Made by a program: the position numbers and the translations under genes
In this document: one piece after another, positions 1 to 8,490 of the stretch
How the letters are laid out: each line of letters begins with the position of its first letter
Position numbering within the stretch: position 1 is the first letter of the stretch
Assembly (NCBI GenBank): GCA_934465535.1
Contig: CAKSKV010000004.1
Coordinates: forward strand, 47,557-111,556
DNA length: 64,000 nucleotides
Source of the DNA: an uncultured Clostridia bacterium
Lineage (GTDB): Bacteria; Bacillota; Clostridia; Christensenellales; QALW01
Reading direction: 5' to 3'
Notes under the pieces: generated by a model
Told to the model about the DNA's origin: nothing
The model's database searches: none
Seen by the model: only the letters and a program-made list of their open reading frames with translations

Positions 1-2
1 AG

Positions 3-1001
3 GCCCTTGCACGCATGGAGCTTGTGGAAGCGCCGGAAACCGTAAAGCCCATGACGCTGCGGTTTACGCCCTTTGTGCACACGGGAAGCGAGGTGCTTGC
101 GCTTAAAGGCATGACGGCGCAGTATCCCGGCAAGCAGCTTATATCCCCCTTCAGCCTTACGCTTTTGTCCGCCTCAAGGGTGTGCATAGTGGGGGACAAC
201 GGCTGCGGCAAGACCACGCTGCTTGAAAGCCTTTTGGGGCGCAGGGAACATTCGGGCGAGGTAAAATGGGGCGCAGGGGTAAAAATAGGCTATTATGACC
301 AGCACCATCGCGAGCTGGACCCGGAAAACACGGTGCTGGATGAAATATGGCGCGGCGACCGCAGGCTGACGCAGACGCAGGTACGCTCCGCCGCAGCGGC
401 AATGCTGTTTTCGGGGGAGGATGTTTTCAAAAAGGTAAAAACCCTTTCCGGCGGGGAAAAGGCCCGCACTGCACTTTGCCGGCTGGCACTTTCGGGCTGC
501 AATGTGCTTTTGCTGGACGAGCCCACCAACCATTTGGATATGGACTCCCGCGAGGTGCTGGAGGAAGCATTGGGCGCATATGAGGGCACCATTATTTGCG
601 TATCGCACGACCGCTATTTTATAAACCGTTTGGCAAGTGAGATATGGCAGATAAAGGACGGGGCGCTTACCCGGTATCCGGGCAACTATGACGATTATGT
701 TGCCGCCGTTTCGCCAAAAGCGCAGCAGCAGGAGCAGGCGCCGGTAAACAAAACGGCGGAAGCAAAAAAGCGGGCCGCCCTTAGGGAAACGCGCCAAGCG
801 CAAAAGCAGCTTAAGCAGCAGAAGGCGGCGCTGGAGGGGGATATTGCCGCCCTCGAGAAGGAAAAGGGGGAGCTGGAGAATTTGTTTGCCTCCAGTGAAA
901 TATATGCCGATACCGACCGTTTAATGAAAAGTCAGGAGCGCTACCGCAGCGTGAATGAAAGGCTGGAGCAGCTGTACGAAGAATATATGGCACTGGAATA
1001 A
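3..1001 (+). CDS. ABC-F family ATPase, C-terminal part (cut by window edge)
   Basis: The reading frame is open from base 3, so the gene starts outside the window. What is seen is the end of the inter-domain linker (ALARMELVEAP), then a complete second nucleotide-binding domain: Walker A GDNGCGKT, signature LSGGEKAR, Walker B LLLDEPTNHLD and the H-loop CVSHDRYF. A charged coiled-coil tail with Lys, Gln and Glu runs from about residue 230 to the end. There are no membrane segments. The DEPTNHLD form is typical of ABC-F proteins, which are soluble, act at the ribosome E site and rescue translation or protect against ribosome-targeting antibiotics. Family members are about 600-650 residues, so roughly half is present. 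It cannot be decided from this half whether it is a housekeeping (Uup/EttA-like) or a resistance member. A terminator follows at 1056. Confidence 0.9.
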   Translation, partial: ALARMELVEAPETVKPMTLRFTPFVHTGSEVLALKGMTAQYPGKQLISPFSLTLLSASRVCIVGDNGCGKTTLLESLLGRREHSGEVKWGAGVKIGYYDQHHRELDPENTVLDEIWRGDRRLTQTQVRSAAAAMLFSGEDVFKKVKTLSGGEKARTALCRLALSGCNVLLLDEPTNHLDMDSREVLEEALGAYEGTIICVSHDRYFINRLASEIWQIKDGALTRYPGNYDDYVAAVSPKAQQQEQAPVNKTAEAKKRAALRETRQAQKQLKQQKAALEGDIAALEKEKGELENLFASSEIYADTDRLMKSQERYRSVNERLEQLYEEYMALE

Positions 1002-1055
1002 CGGTTCGTGCCCCGGCTTTGGGGAAGTGCGGCAGAGCCGGACAAAAAGCGCTTT

Positions 1056-1097
1056 AACGCCGTCAATGTGCGTCTTTTGCACAGGGACGGCGTTTTT
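1056..1097 (+). terminator. Rho-independent terminator after the ABC-F gene
   Basis: A 9-bp stem AACGCCGTC/GACGGCGTT encloses a second inner pairing (TGTGC/GCACA) and is followed by TTTTT. It lies 55 bases after the stop codon. Confidence 0.8.
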
Positions 1098-1342
1098 GCG
1101 GTTTTATGGGCTGCTTACCGGGAAATATAACAAAAAAATATGCTTTTTTATGCCTTCTATATGCGTTTTTTTGTAAAAGTGCGGTGCAAAACGACGGTTT
1201 TATAAAGGCGGCCGCAGAGCAGGGCGGGCGCAGCGGGAGAGAAAAAATATATTTTCTTTTGTCGGGCGGGGGCGCCGCGGACGCCTTTTATATAAAGCTT
1301 GCGGTTTTAAGGCTTTTTAACTGTATATACATTAACCATAAA
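1098..1342. other. Intergenic stretch between convergent genes
   Basis: Together with the terminator region this gap is 341 bases. Apart from the terminator at 1056-1097 I see only low-complexity A/T runs and a GC-rich patch near 1262-1283. No coding sequence with a ribosome binding site is visible, and no clear terminator for the minus-strand deacetylase. Confidence 0.5.
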
Positions 1343-2215
1343 TCATACTATGCCCGCTTTTTTCATAAAGGACTCGGTATTTACAAGGCCGGAGCGGTTA
1401 TATCTTCCCAGCAGCCACAGCGATTCCGGGTCCCTTGTTACGGTATTGCTTTTTTCGCTGCAGGAAAGGGATACGGAAAACCCGCATTTTTTTACCGTGT
1501 TAAGAGAGCCGCTGCCTATTATGCCGAAGGGGTAGGTGTAGCAGACGGGAACGGTTATGCCGTTGTTTTCAAGCTCCTTTTGCAGCTTCATAAGATCGCT
1601 GCTTAAGCGTTTATCGTATTGCGCGTCGCTTTCCCCTTTTTTTCTGCCGCTGCCGCGTATGGGCTCCAGCTTGTGCATATCGTAGGTATGGTTGCCTATT
1701 TCTATACGGCCGCTTGCGTCAAGCAGCCGTATATCGTCATAGGCAAGGTGCGCGTAGTTGGGGTTTTTATCCCCGCTGTCGGTATAAATGCGCGCAAATT
1801 TGCCCACCACCGAAATAAGCGCATTAAAGGAATACTCCTCCAACAGCGGCAGGAGATACAGAAGGTTATTGTAGTATCCGTCGTCAAAGGTGAGCATTAC
1901 GCATTTTTCCGGAAGATCTGCTTCGCCCTTTGCATATTTTACAAGATCCCGCGGCAATACCGAGGTGTAGCCGTGCTTGCGGAGATATTCAAAATCCGCC
2001 CTCAGCTGAGCCGGGGTGACTACATATTTACCCGTTCTTGCAGGGTCCTTAAGGATACTGTGATACATTATTATGTGCAGCGTTTTCCCGCCGTCCGAGG
2101 GCAGATATGCTGCCTGCGTGGTTTCGAAAAGGCTGATGAGCAGCAGCAGTACGGCAAGCGTCAATACGGCGGCAGGCAGAAACATGCGGCTGAGAATGCA
2201 GTGAAATCTTTTCAT
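1343..2215 (-). CDS. Polysaccharide deacetylase (NodB domain), membrane-anchored
   Basis: This 290-residue protein starts with a short basic stretch and a hydrophobic segment (about residues 10-32) that acts as signal anchor, so the enzyme should face the cell wall. The NodB domain shows the metal site: TFDDGYYNN (motif 1, catalytic and metal Asp) and IGNHTYDMHKL (H-x3-H metal motif 2), followed by CYTYPFG, which fits motif 3. These enzymes remove N- or O-acetyl groups from peptidoglycan or other polysaccharides with a divalent metal ion. The start is supported by GGAGG 6-10 bases upstream of the ATG. It stands alone and converges on the ABC-F gene. The exact polymer cannot be told from the sequence. 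Confidence 0.88.
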   Translation of the reverse strand: MKRFHCILSRMFLPAAVLTLAVLLLLISLFETTQAAYLPSDGGKTLHIIMYHSILKDPARTGKYVVTPAQLRADFEYLRKHGYTSVLPRDLVKYAKGEADLPEKCVMLTFDDGYYNNLLYLLPLLEEYSFNALISVVGKFARIYTDSGDKNPNYAHLAYDDIRLLDASGRIEIGNHTYDMHKLEPIRGSGRKKGESDAQYDKRLSSDLMKLQKELENNGITVPVCYTYPFGIIGSGSLNTVKKCGFSVSLSCSEKSNTVTRDPESLWLLGRYNRSGLVNTESFMKKAGIV

Positions 2216-2622
2216 TTTTCCCTCCGAAGCATAAGGAACAATCCCGGCTGCGCCGCATCTGCGGCGCTGTGTGTTTTATTAAAGGCGACTTTATTACGGC
2301 AGTTACAGCGGGATTTATAACAGCATTATAACAATATAACAACAAATATATATGCGGACGGAAAGACAAATATGCAAGCAAATAATGAATATCCGGCGCG
2401 GATAAAACGCATCAAATATAAAAATCAGAAATATAAAAATATAGTGTTGCGCCGCAATCATACGATGATTATACAAAAAGCATAAAGCATGCACCGCCGC
2501 CCGGCATCCGGCATAAAATGAAAAGCACGCAATACAAAAATATGTATAAGACAGAGCCTGAATATTTCTTCCGGGAAACGCTGAGAATGCCGGAAGATAT
2601 CGGGCCCGGAAAGGAGAAGCGC
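2216..2622. other. Divergent intergenic region
   Basis: This region separates the minus-strand deacetylase from the plus-strand M14 peptidase. It is AT-rich and contains a 12-bp direct repeat AAATATAAAAAT at 2414-2425 and 2429-2440. An in-frame ATG at 2518 exists but has no SD and the codons up to 2622 look non-coding. Confidence 0.4.
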
Positions 2623-3768
2623 TTGGAGAACATAGGATATTCATACCGTACAACGGGGCCGGTATGCGCGCTGCTGCAGCTGACGCTTGCGGAGTTGGGC
2701 TTTGAACCGGGGCCGCCGGACGGCATATTCGGCCGGCGCACCGAAGCCGCCCTGCGCGCATATCAGAAAGCCGCCTCCCTGACGGCGGACGGCATTGCGG
2801 GCCCTGCCACATGGGAAAGCCTCGAGCCGGTACTGCTGAGCCACGGCGTATATACCTCTATCCCCTATTCCTCGGCTATATTGCAGTTAAATACAGAGGG
2901 CTTGCAGCGGCAGTTTCCGTTTGCGCGCACGGATGCAATAGGCGGCTCGGTGCAGGGCGTGCCTATTTGGCGCATAAGCCTTGGGGAGGGAGAACGGCGC
3001 ATAATGATAAACGCCGCGCATCACGCAAACGAATGGATAACCTCCCCTTTGCTTATGCAGTACATTTTTTCGCTGTGCTCCGGCTTTGAGCAGGACGGCG
3101 AAGCGGACGGAGTGCCGGTGCGGGAGCTTTTTGCACGGCTGCGGATGGATTTTGTGCCCATGGTAAACCCTGACGGGGCGGATCTTGTAACAGGAGAGAT
3201 ACAAAAGGGCAGCCCCGCTTATATGTCGGCACTGGAGATGAACAGGCAGGAGCCGTTTCCGTCGGGGTGGAAGGCGAACATACGCGGAACGGATCTGAAC
3301 CTGAATTATCCCGCCATGTGGGAAAGGGCACGCGAGCTTAAGTTTGCAGCCGGCTATACCTCGCCCGGCCCCCGCGATTATGTTGGGCCGTTTCCGCTGA
3401 GTGAGCCGGAAAGCACGGCCATGGCGGCGCTTACGGTGCAAAGCGGATATTCTCTTTGCGTAAGCCTGCATACGCAGGGAGAGGTGATATATTGGCAGTT
3501 TGAGAATATGGCGCCCCTTCCCCGCAGCCTGGAAATAGGCACCGCCATGGCGGAGGCCTCCGGATACAGGCTGGATACGCCGGAGGAATTTTCCTCCTAT
3601 GCCGGCTTTAAGGATTGGTTTATTATGACCTTTGGCCGTCCCGGATACACCCCGGAGTGCGGGCTTGGAAAAAATCCGCTGCCGATCTCGGATTTTGACG
3701 GGATATATGAGCATCTTGCACCGCTGCTTACCGCCGCGCTGCAGGAGGCCGCCTTCGGAGGAATATAA
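2623..3768 (+). CDS. M14 zinc carboxypeptidase with peptidoglycan-binding domain
   Basis: Two domains are visible. Residues about 10-75 form a PG_binding_1 fold (TLAELGFEPGPPDGIFGRRT followed by AYQKAA...DGIAGPATW). From about residue 95 a M14 peptidase follows, with zinc ligands in NAAHHANEW (HxxE) and the later His in SLHTQGE, substrate residues near GTDLNLNYP, and the catalytic Glu in TPECGLG. Relatives cleave the gamma-D-Glu-(L)-meso-diaminopimelate bond of peptidoglycan stems, for example in spore or vegetative wall turnover. I chose the TTG at 2623 because AAGGAG ends six bases upstream; an in-frame ATG at 2518 has no SD and would add 35 residues of non-domain sequence. There is no signal peptide, so it acts in the cytoplasm, the forespore or after lysis, or is exported by another route. 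A bidirectional terminator follows. Confidence 0.88.
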   Translation: MENIGYSYRTTGPVCALLQLTLAELGFEPGPPDGIFGRRTEAALRAYQKAASLTADGIAGPATWESLEPVLLSHGVYTSIPYSSAILQLNTEGLQRQFPFARTDAIGGSVQGVPIWRISLGEGERRIMINAAHHANEWITSPLLMQYIFSLCSGFEQDGEADGVPVRELFARLRMDFVPMVNPDGADLVTGEIQKGSPAYMSALEMNRQEPFPSGWKANIRGTDLNLNYPAMWERARELKFAAGYTSPGPRDYVGPFPLSEPESTAMAALTVQSGYSLCVSLHTQGEVIYWQFENMAPLPRSLEIGTAMAEASGYRLDTPEEFSSYAGFKDWFIMTFGRPGYTPECGLGKNPLPISDFDGIYEHLAPLLTAALQEAAFGGI

Positions 3769-3812
3769 ATGCTGCTTGCGGGATAATCGGCACGACCGGC
3801 AAGGCATAAAGG

Positions 3813-3846
3813 AAAAAGCTCCGAAAAAACTCGGAGCTTTTTTGAT
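3813..3846. terminator. Bidirectional terminator between convergent genes
   Basis: The stem AAAGCTCCGA/TCGGAGCTTT has a six-base loop. A T-run follows on the plus strand and, because the 5' side is A-rich, also on the minus strand. It serves the M14 gene and the lipoprotein gene at 3904. Confidence 0.85.
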
Positions 3847-3903
3847 ATATTTGCTTTTTTGCAGTTTGCATTTTACCTTCTTGCCATCGGGGTTTTGCCC
3901 GAC

Positions 3904-4713
3904 TTAATCGGCTATGGCCGGGGGTGTAAAGCCTTTGAAGGTGAAGGAAATGCTGCTTTGCTGGATTTTTATAAGAGAATTATCCGCCGTGCTGTAATAC
4001 ATATAGGTGGCGGTGCTGGTAAAGGCGGTATTGGGGCGCACTACAACGGCATAGCACTCCACTTCGTTGTCATTGGCGTCCTTTATGCTGGTTACCTCGG
4101 CAACGGTAAGGCACATGCTCTGTACGGAATCGCGATTGGAGGAGGACAGAGTGAAGTTGAGCTTAAGGTCTTTATAGAGCGACAGGCAGCTGATAACAAA
4201 GGGCAGGGTTTCGGAATCGTAATACTGGCTGCTCACATTTACGGTGTAATCGCTGGTGGTCATTTCGTTGCTGTTATCGGGATACTGCTTTACATGAATC
4301 TCGATTTTTCCCTGGTTGAAGAGATGGTCGACATTCACGGAAACATTCTGTTGGGTGTTATCGTTGTTTTTATAATCCATGCTGACGGACACCGGTGACA
4401 TTTCGGTGCGCCCGTTTTCCTTCTGACCAAGAAGGATATTGACGGAATCGATGCTTTCGGCGCCCTTTTCGCCGTGGCTTTCTATGCGTATACGCTCCCT
4501 GCCGCTTTCGTCGGTGTATTTTGAAACGGTATAAACGGTGTCGTAATCAGAGGCGACATCGCCGTTTACCTGTCTTGTGGCAAAGGTGTATTGACCCTCC
4601 TTAAGCTTGGAAACATCCAGCTGAAGCATATCGTTCTCAGGCGCGGCGCAGCCGCAGCAAAGCACGAGCAGCGCAGAGGTAAGCAGCGCGACAAGGCCGG
4701 TTTTCTTTTTCAT
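3904..4713 (-). CDS. Putative lipoprotein of unknown function
   Basis: The 269-residue product begins with KKK, a hydrophobic core and a Cys-rich lipobox-like end (LVLCCGCAAPEN), so lipid anchoring outside the membrane is likely although the -3 position is unusual. The rest is a beta-rich, Asn/Ser/Thr-rich soluble domain without cysteines of a known pattern; I do not recognise its family. It could be a periplasm-side binding or scaffold protein. The start is supported by AAGGAG seven bases upstream. A TATAAT -10 element lies on the minus strand at 4801-4806. It is downstream of, and co-oriented with, the GDPD gene but a hairpin separates them. Confidence 0.75.
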   Translation of the reverse strand: MKKKTGLVALLTSALLVLCCGCAAPENDMLQLDVSKLKEGQYTFATRQVNGDVASDYDTVYTVSKYTDESGRERIRIESHGEKGAESIDSVNILLGQKENGRTEMSPVSVSMDYKNNDNTQQNVSVNVDHLFNQGKIEIHVKQYPDNSNEMTTSDYTVNVSSQYYDSETLPFVISCLSLYKDLKLNFTLSSSNRDSVQSMCLTVAEVTSIKDANDNEVECYAVVVRPNTAFTSTATYMYYSTADNSLIKIQQSSISFTFKGFTPPAIAD

Positions 4714-4800
4714 ACGGATCTCCTTTTTGCCGTGCCCGGTAAGGCGCGCCCGAAAGGCGCTGCACTCGGTAAAACGGCGGGGGAATTATTTATATGGTTT

Positions 4801-4806
4801 ATTATA
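4801..4806 (-). promoter_or_regulatory. -10 element for the 3904-4713 lipoprotein gene
   Basis: TATAAT is seen on the minus strand about 90 bases before the start codon. No good -35 box is found at 16-18 bases, so this is a weak or activator-dependent promoter if real. Confidence 0.4.
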
Positions 4807-4903
4807 GCATCAATGCGGCAAAACATAAAGAGAATTTTTTATAAACAGTGCATTTCAGATGCCGGAAAACAGAAGCAGAAGCATAAAGCCCGCATTATAA
4901 AGC

Positions 4904-4932
4904 ACAGGCCGCGGTTTTTTTCCGCGGCCTGT
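4904..4932 (-). terminator. Hairpin after the GDPD gene
   Basis: An 11-bp stem (ACAGGCCGCGG and its complement) with a homopolymer loop lies 20 bases after the stop codon. The U-run on the minus strand is poor, so termination may be partial. Confidence 0.5.
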
Positions 4933-4951
4933 CGTGAAAAGGGCTTATAAG

Positions 4952-7165
4952 TTATTTTCTGCGCTTGCGGAAGAACACGGCTATAAGCACGGAGGCGCCG
5001 ATAACCACCACCGCAATGGGAATAAGCATCCAGTGCAGCCCGAAGGGGACCTGAACCTGCTCTCCCGGCTCGGCGGTAGGCTGCTGTGTCGGAGGCGGCG
5101 TTACGGGATCGGAGGATTTTGCAAGCACGCTTGCCGCATCGGGCTGCCCCACTGCGTCATCCACGGTTTTGCGATTGGGCGCGGTGTTGGTGGTTATGAA
5201 GGAAACGCCCTTGCGTGCGGTTTCCAGCATGGCCTTGCCGCCGTCCACCGTCCACATATTTACAAGGGCGCCCCTGTGGGCAAGCGCGCGTGTTGCAGCG
5301 GCGGTCAATGCGCTGCTGGGACTGTATGAGCCGCCTGCGGAGGAGGTTTGGATATAGAAGGTTTCCAGGGATTTGACGGTGCCGTCGCCCTGAGCGTTTA
5401 CCAGCAGGGAGGCGCCCACCTCCGGCATTTCCTCGCGGGATTTTTTGATTTGGTTGGGATAAAAGCTGATTATTACTATGCGGTCCAGCATGCCCTTCTC
5501 GCGGGCAAGCTCGCTTATAAGGCGGGCGCATTTTGCCTTTTTGCTTTTTATTTCTATTACCAGCATAAGGTCGTTGTTTTTCATTTCGTCAAAGAACTCG
5601 TCAAGGAAGGCGAAGTGCGCGCTGTTGTATTTGCCCACGGTGCGCAGGGTATATTCCTTGAGCTGCTCCCGCGTAAGGCGCTCCACATTTACATTGTCAT
5701 TAGAGGTGGTATAGCCGCCCGTGGTGCCGTTATGGTTTATTAACAGATGGCCGTCGGAGGTTACATATACATCACATTCCACGGCATCGGCGCCTGCGGC
5801 TGCCGCTTCGCGCATACCCTCAACGGTGTTTTCCGGAGCAAGGGAGGGAACGCCGCGGTGCGCCACTATGAAGGGACGGCGCACAAAGGCCTCGCCCTGA
5901 TCCACGGAGGAGAAAAGCTCATAGGCCTTGGCGTGGTCGGAAACCACAACATGGTTTGCGCCGCAGTCCAACGCCGCGCGCACTGCGGAATCGTCGGAGG
6001 TGTTTTCTTCAGGGCGCAGCATTACGGAGAGGAAGCGCGCCTGAAAATACTCGGCCTGCTCGCGGGTAACGGAGGACACCACCGCGATGTCGGCGTTTGC
6101 GCTGTGCACGGCAAATGCGCCCTCCGCGCCGGTTTTATCGGTTATAAGACCCTTGCGCACCCCATTGGCGGATATTTCGCCAAGCACCTCAGCCGATGCG
6201 GAAACCACTATGAAATCGGTTTCGCCGCTTTGCTTTATGTATTCCTGAAGCTCCTGAGCCTGCTGCCGGCTGTCAAGCCGGAGCACGGGTATGATTCTTA
6301 AGCGGCAGGCGGCAAATATATCGGAAAGGGAGACGCCCTCAATCTTTGAAAGGTCAAACCACGCAGCCTGAGTGGGAGCATCCTTGCTGAGGGAGGCTAT
6401 GCCCTCCTTTGAGGAGATGTATTCCACAACGCTGGGGGGAGCTATAATGCCGGTTTCCGGCTCGTACACCATGCGGACGGTATCGCTTGCAGGCTCCTGA
6501 CGATCCGCTATTTCGGCCGTTTTGGAAATGCGCACGGCATACACGCGCAGAACCGCCGCATTGGTTTGCAGGGCAAAGCCGCCGGCATCGGTAAGAAGGG
6601 CGGAATCGGTATAAAGCAGCTCCTGTCCGTTTATGCTTTGGGTGATCTTGCTGCCATCGCACACTATTTTGGCCGTATATATCTTATCCGGCGATATGCT
6701 TTCCGAAAAAGCGCCCTTGCCGTTATACTGCCAGGAGCCGCCGTTATCCTTGCAGGCGATCTCCACGCCGTTTGCGGCCGCAGCGCCCCGCCGTATGCAC
6801 ATTTGCATATAAGGCTTGGGATCGGCGCCGGCGCCCGTCATTCTGTACATAAAGGATATCCATCGGGTATCCTCGTTTGCGGAGGCTATGGTGAAATCCA
6901 CCTCCATGGTGAAATCGGCAAGCTTTTCGCCGTCGGGAAGGTTTATGCTTGCTATACTGCTCTGTTCAAGCTGTACATAGCCGTTTTGAGCGCTGGCCTT
7001 GCCCGTAAGCACCGTAAGGGCCGAGGGCAGTGTATCTCCCGCTTTAAGGGAGGTGAAATCGGCGTTAAGACAGTAGTCTTCGTCCTGTGCCGCAGCAGCG
7101 AAGCTAAAGCAGCCCAGCAGCATTACCAGTGCCGTCAGTGCACAGAGTAGCTTTGTTTTTCTCAT
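4952..7165 (-). CDS. Membrane-anchored glycerophosphodiester phosphodiesterase-like protein
   Basis: The 737-residue protein has a signal peptide (MRKTKLLCALTALV, cut near AAAAQ), an N-terminal beta-sandwich resembling LamG/DUF1080 carbohydrate-binding modules (about residues 25-215), a degenerate TIM-barrel-like section (about 245-420) and a typical GDPD domain from about residue 430 (AHRGVPSLAPENT, AVECDVYVTSDGHL, NHNGTT, LVIEIKS). A Pro/Thr spacer, one membrane helix and FRKRRK end the chain, so it is displayed on the cell surface. GDPDs hydrolyse glycerophosphodiesters such as deacylated lipids or teichoic acid ends. I chose the ATG at 7165 because AAAGGAAA precedes it and the signal peptide starts there; a longer frame to 7222 lacks an SD. 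The middle section may be a second, inactive GDPD barrel. Confidence 0.88.
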   Translation of the reverse strand: MRKTKLLCALTALVMLLGCFSFAAAAQDEDYCLNADFTSLKAGDTLPSALTVLTGKASAQNGYVQLEQSSIASINLPDGEKLADFTMEVDFTIASANEDTRWISFMYRMTGAGADPKPYMQMCIRRGAAAANGVEIACKDNGGSWQYNGKGAFSESISPDKIYTAKIVCDGSKITQSINGQELLYTDSALLTDAGGFALQTNAAVLRVYAVRISKTAEIADRQEPASDTVRMVYEPETGIIAPPSVVEYISSKEGIASLSKDAPTQAAWFDLSKIEGVSLSDIFAACRLRIIPVLRLDSRQQAQELQEYIKQSGETDFIVVSASAEVLGEISANGVRKGLITDKTGAEGAFAVHSANADIAVVSSVTREQAEYFQARFLSVMLRPEENTSDDSAVRAALDCGANHVVVSDHAKAYELFSSVDQGEAFVRRPFIVAHRGVPSLAPENTVEGMREAAAAGADAVECDVYVTSDGHLLINHNGTTGGYTTSNDNVNVERLTREQLKEYTLRTVGKYNSAHFAFLDEFFDEMKNNDLMLVIEIKSKKAKCARLISELAREKGMLDRIVIISFYPNQIKKSREEMPEVGASLLVNAQGDGTVKSLETFYIQTSSAGGSYSPSSALTAAATRALAHRGALVNMWTVDGGKAMLETARKGVSFITTNTAPNRKTVDDAVGQPDAASVLAKSSDPVTPPPTQQPTAEPGEQVQVPFGLHWMLIPIAVVVIGASVLIAVFFRKRRK

Positions 7166-7267
7166 AATTCCGTTTCCTTTCGTGCCGGCCGTCCAGAAGG
7201 AGGCTCGGAAAATACGCGGCAAGCGCGCAAAAAGCGGAACCGCTGTTCCGACAAAATCGTTAATCCT

Positions 7268-7296
7268 ATTATACTACCCGGCAGGCGCATAGTCAA
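7268..7296 (-). promoter_or_regulatory. Sigma-A promoter of the GDPD gene
   Basis: On the minus strand TTGACT (7296-7291) and TATAAT (7273-7268) are separated by 17 bases, about 100 bases before the start codon. Confidence 0.75.
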
Positions 7297-7458
7297 TATT
7301 GAAAATTGCGGCGGCGCGGACAAACCTGCAGAAGAGGCGGCTGCTTTCCGCCCGAAAACGGCAAAAAATCAAAAGCAAAGCGGGGGCATTATCCCGGGCG
7401 CAGCGACATATATTCTAAAAAGCGGCAAGCCGCAAAGGAACGGACGGAGGGCGGAATA

Positions 7459-8127
7459 ATGACACAGCAGGTAAAAACAGAGGAAAAGGACAGAATAACG
7501 GAGCCCAGCAGCACAAGCAATTATGTACGCATAACCGGGGTTGTGGACAGCCGGGCGGAGTACAGCCACGAGGTTTATGCGGAAACCTTTTACTGCTTTA
7601 ATATAAGAACGCGCAGACTGAGCGGCGCGGAGGATGTGCTGCCGGTGACGGTAAAAGCGCACATGACGGGGCTTTGCAGGGAGGGGGAAAGGATAACGCT
7701 GGAGGGACAGCTGCGCTCCTACAATGTAATGCGCGACGGGCGCAGCCATCTGGTGCTGAAGATATTTGCGCGGCGTGTTTTTCCCGCAATGCCGGAGGAT
7801 GCGGATGAAAACCGCGTGCTGCTTCAGGGCTACCTGTGCAAAGCGCCGGTTTACCGCACCACTCCGTTTTACCGGGAGATATCGGATATGCTGCTTGCCG
7901 TCAACCGCGCCTACGGAAAAAGCGATTATATCCCCTGCATCTGCTGGGGACACAATGCCAGACTGTGCAGCAGAATGTCGGCGGCGCAGTACCTGATAAC
8001 GGAGGGCAGGCTGCAAAGCAGGATATATGAAAAACGAACGCCTGACGGAGCGATTGTGCAGCATGTGGCATACGAAGTGTCGCTCAGCCGTGTTTTGGCA
8101 GTGCAGACGGACGGGGACGCCTCATAA
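7459..8127 (+). CDS. Tandem OB-fold (SSB/PriB-like) protein
   Basis: The 222-residue product has two OB-fold-like segments. The first (about 20-110) reads NYVRITGVVDSR followed by VTVKAHM and the GERITLEGQLRSYN signature; the second (about 118-215) has VLLQGYLCKAPVYRTTPFYR, a long basic loop and CICWGHNARLC. The second segment fits the single-stranded DNA-binding pattern (gxltkdPelr...). Such two-OB proteins occur in Clostridia in addition to the main SSB and are annotated as SSB or primosomal-N-like proteins. The start ATG at 7459 has GGAGG eight bases upstream. It is monocistronic. A role in DNA metabolism is an inference from fold only. Confidence 0.75.
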   Translation: MTQQVKTEEKDRITEPSSTSNYVRITGVVDSRAEYSHEVYAETFYCFNIRTRRLSGAEDVLPVTVKAHMTGLCREGERITLEGQLRSYNVMRDGRSHLVLKIFARRVFPAMPEDADENRVLLQGYLCKAPVYRTTPFYREISDMLLAVNRAYGKSDYIPCICWGHNARLCSRMSAAQYLITEGRLQSRIYEKRTPDGAIVQHVAYEVSLSRVLAVQTDGDAS

Positions 8128-8170
8128 AAGAACGCGTAAGACGGGTGCTGACAGCGGCGTTAAAAAGCGC

Positions 8171-8199
8171 TTGCAATTTGCTGCGGCAGGTGCTATAAT
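8171..8199 (+). promoter_or_regulatory. Strong sigma-A promoter for the small peptide gene
   Basis: TTGCAA (8171-8176) and TATAAT (8194-8199) are spaced by exactly 17 bases, with TG one base before the -10 element (extended -10). It lies 37 bases before the small ORF at 8236. Confidence 0.85.
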
Positions 8200-8235
8200 G
8201 AATTTATTGAATAAAAAAGAAAGGAGCCGATAAAA

Positions 8236-8313
8236 ATGACCAAAACCGTATTTGCCAAAACAGATTTTATTGCAGCAGCGTGCTGTGCGGCTCCTTTTCG
8301 CAGCGGGAACTGA
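8236..8313 (+). CDS. Free-standing 25-residue peptide gene
   Basis: The ORF has a strong SD (AAAGGAG, nine bases before ATG), its own consensus promoter and its own terminator, making a complete one-gene transcript of roughly 170 bases. The peptide starts MTKTVFAKTDFI, continues with an Ala/Cys patch AAACCAAP and ends FRSGN. It has no membrane helix or classical signal peptide. I do not recognise the family. Downstream lie two ABC exporters and a DUF1854 protein, so export of this peptide, possibly with Cys modification, is a reasonable guess. Alternatives are a regulatory leader peptide or a small RNA that only happens to hold an ORF. The close promoter-SD-ORF-terminator fit is the main reason for calling it a gene. 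Confidence 0.65.
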   Translation: MTKTVFAKTDFIAAACCAAPFRSGN

Positions 8314-8340
8314 TATTTCCGGTTTTTTACCGGATACGGA

Positions 8341-8376
8341 GGACTCCTGACGCCAAAGGCGCAGGAGTCTTTTTTG
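8341..8376 (+). terminator. Strong terminator of the small peptide transcript
   Basis: GACTCCTG-a-CGCC pairs with GGCG-CAGGAGTC around an AAA loop and is followed by TTTTTTG. It would separate the abundant peptide message from the exporter gene that starts at 8491, with read-through giving lower exporter levels. Confidence 0.88.
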
Positions 8377-8490
8377 TTTGCCGCCGTTTTTTGCAAAAAA
8401 AGCGGCTTCCGCGCGAAAAGGGCGTAAAAAAGCCGGTATTTAATGCTCGGGCGGAAAATAACGGCATATGAAAAGGCAGAAAGGAAGCTT

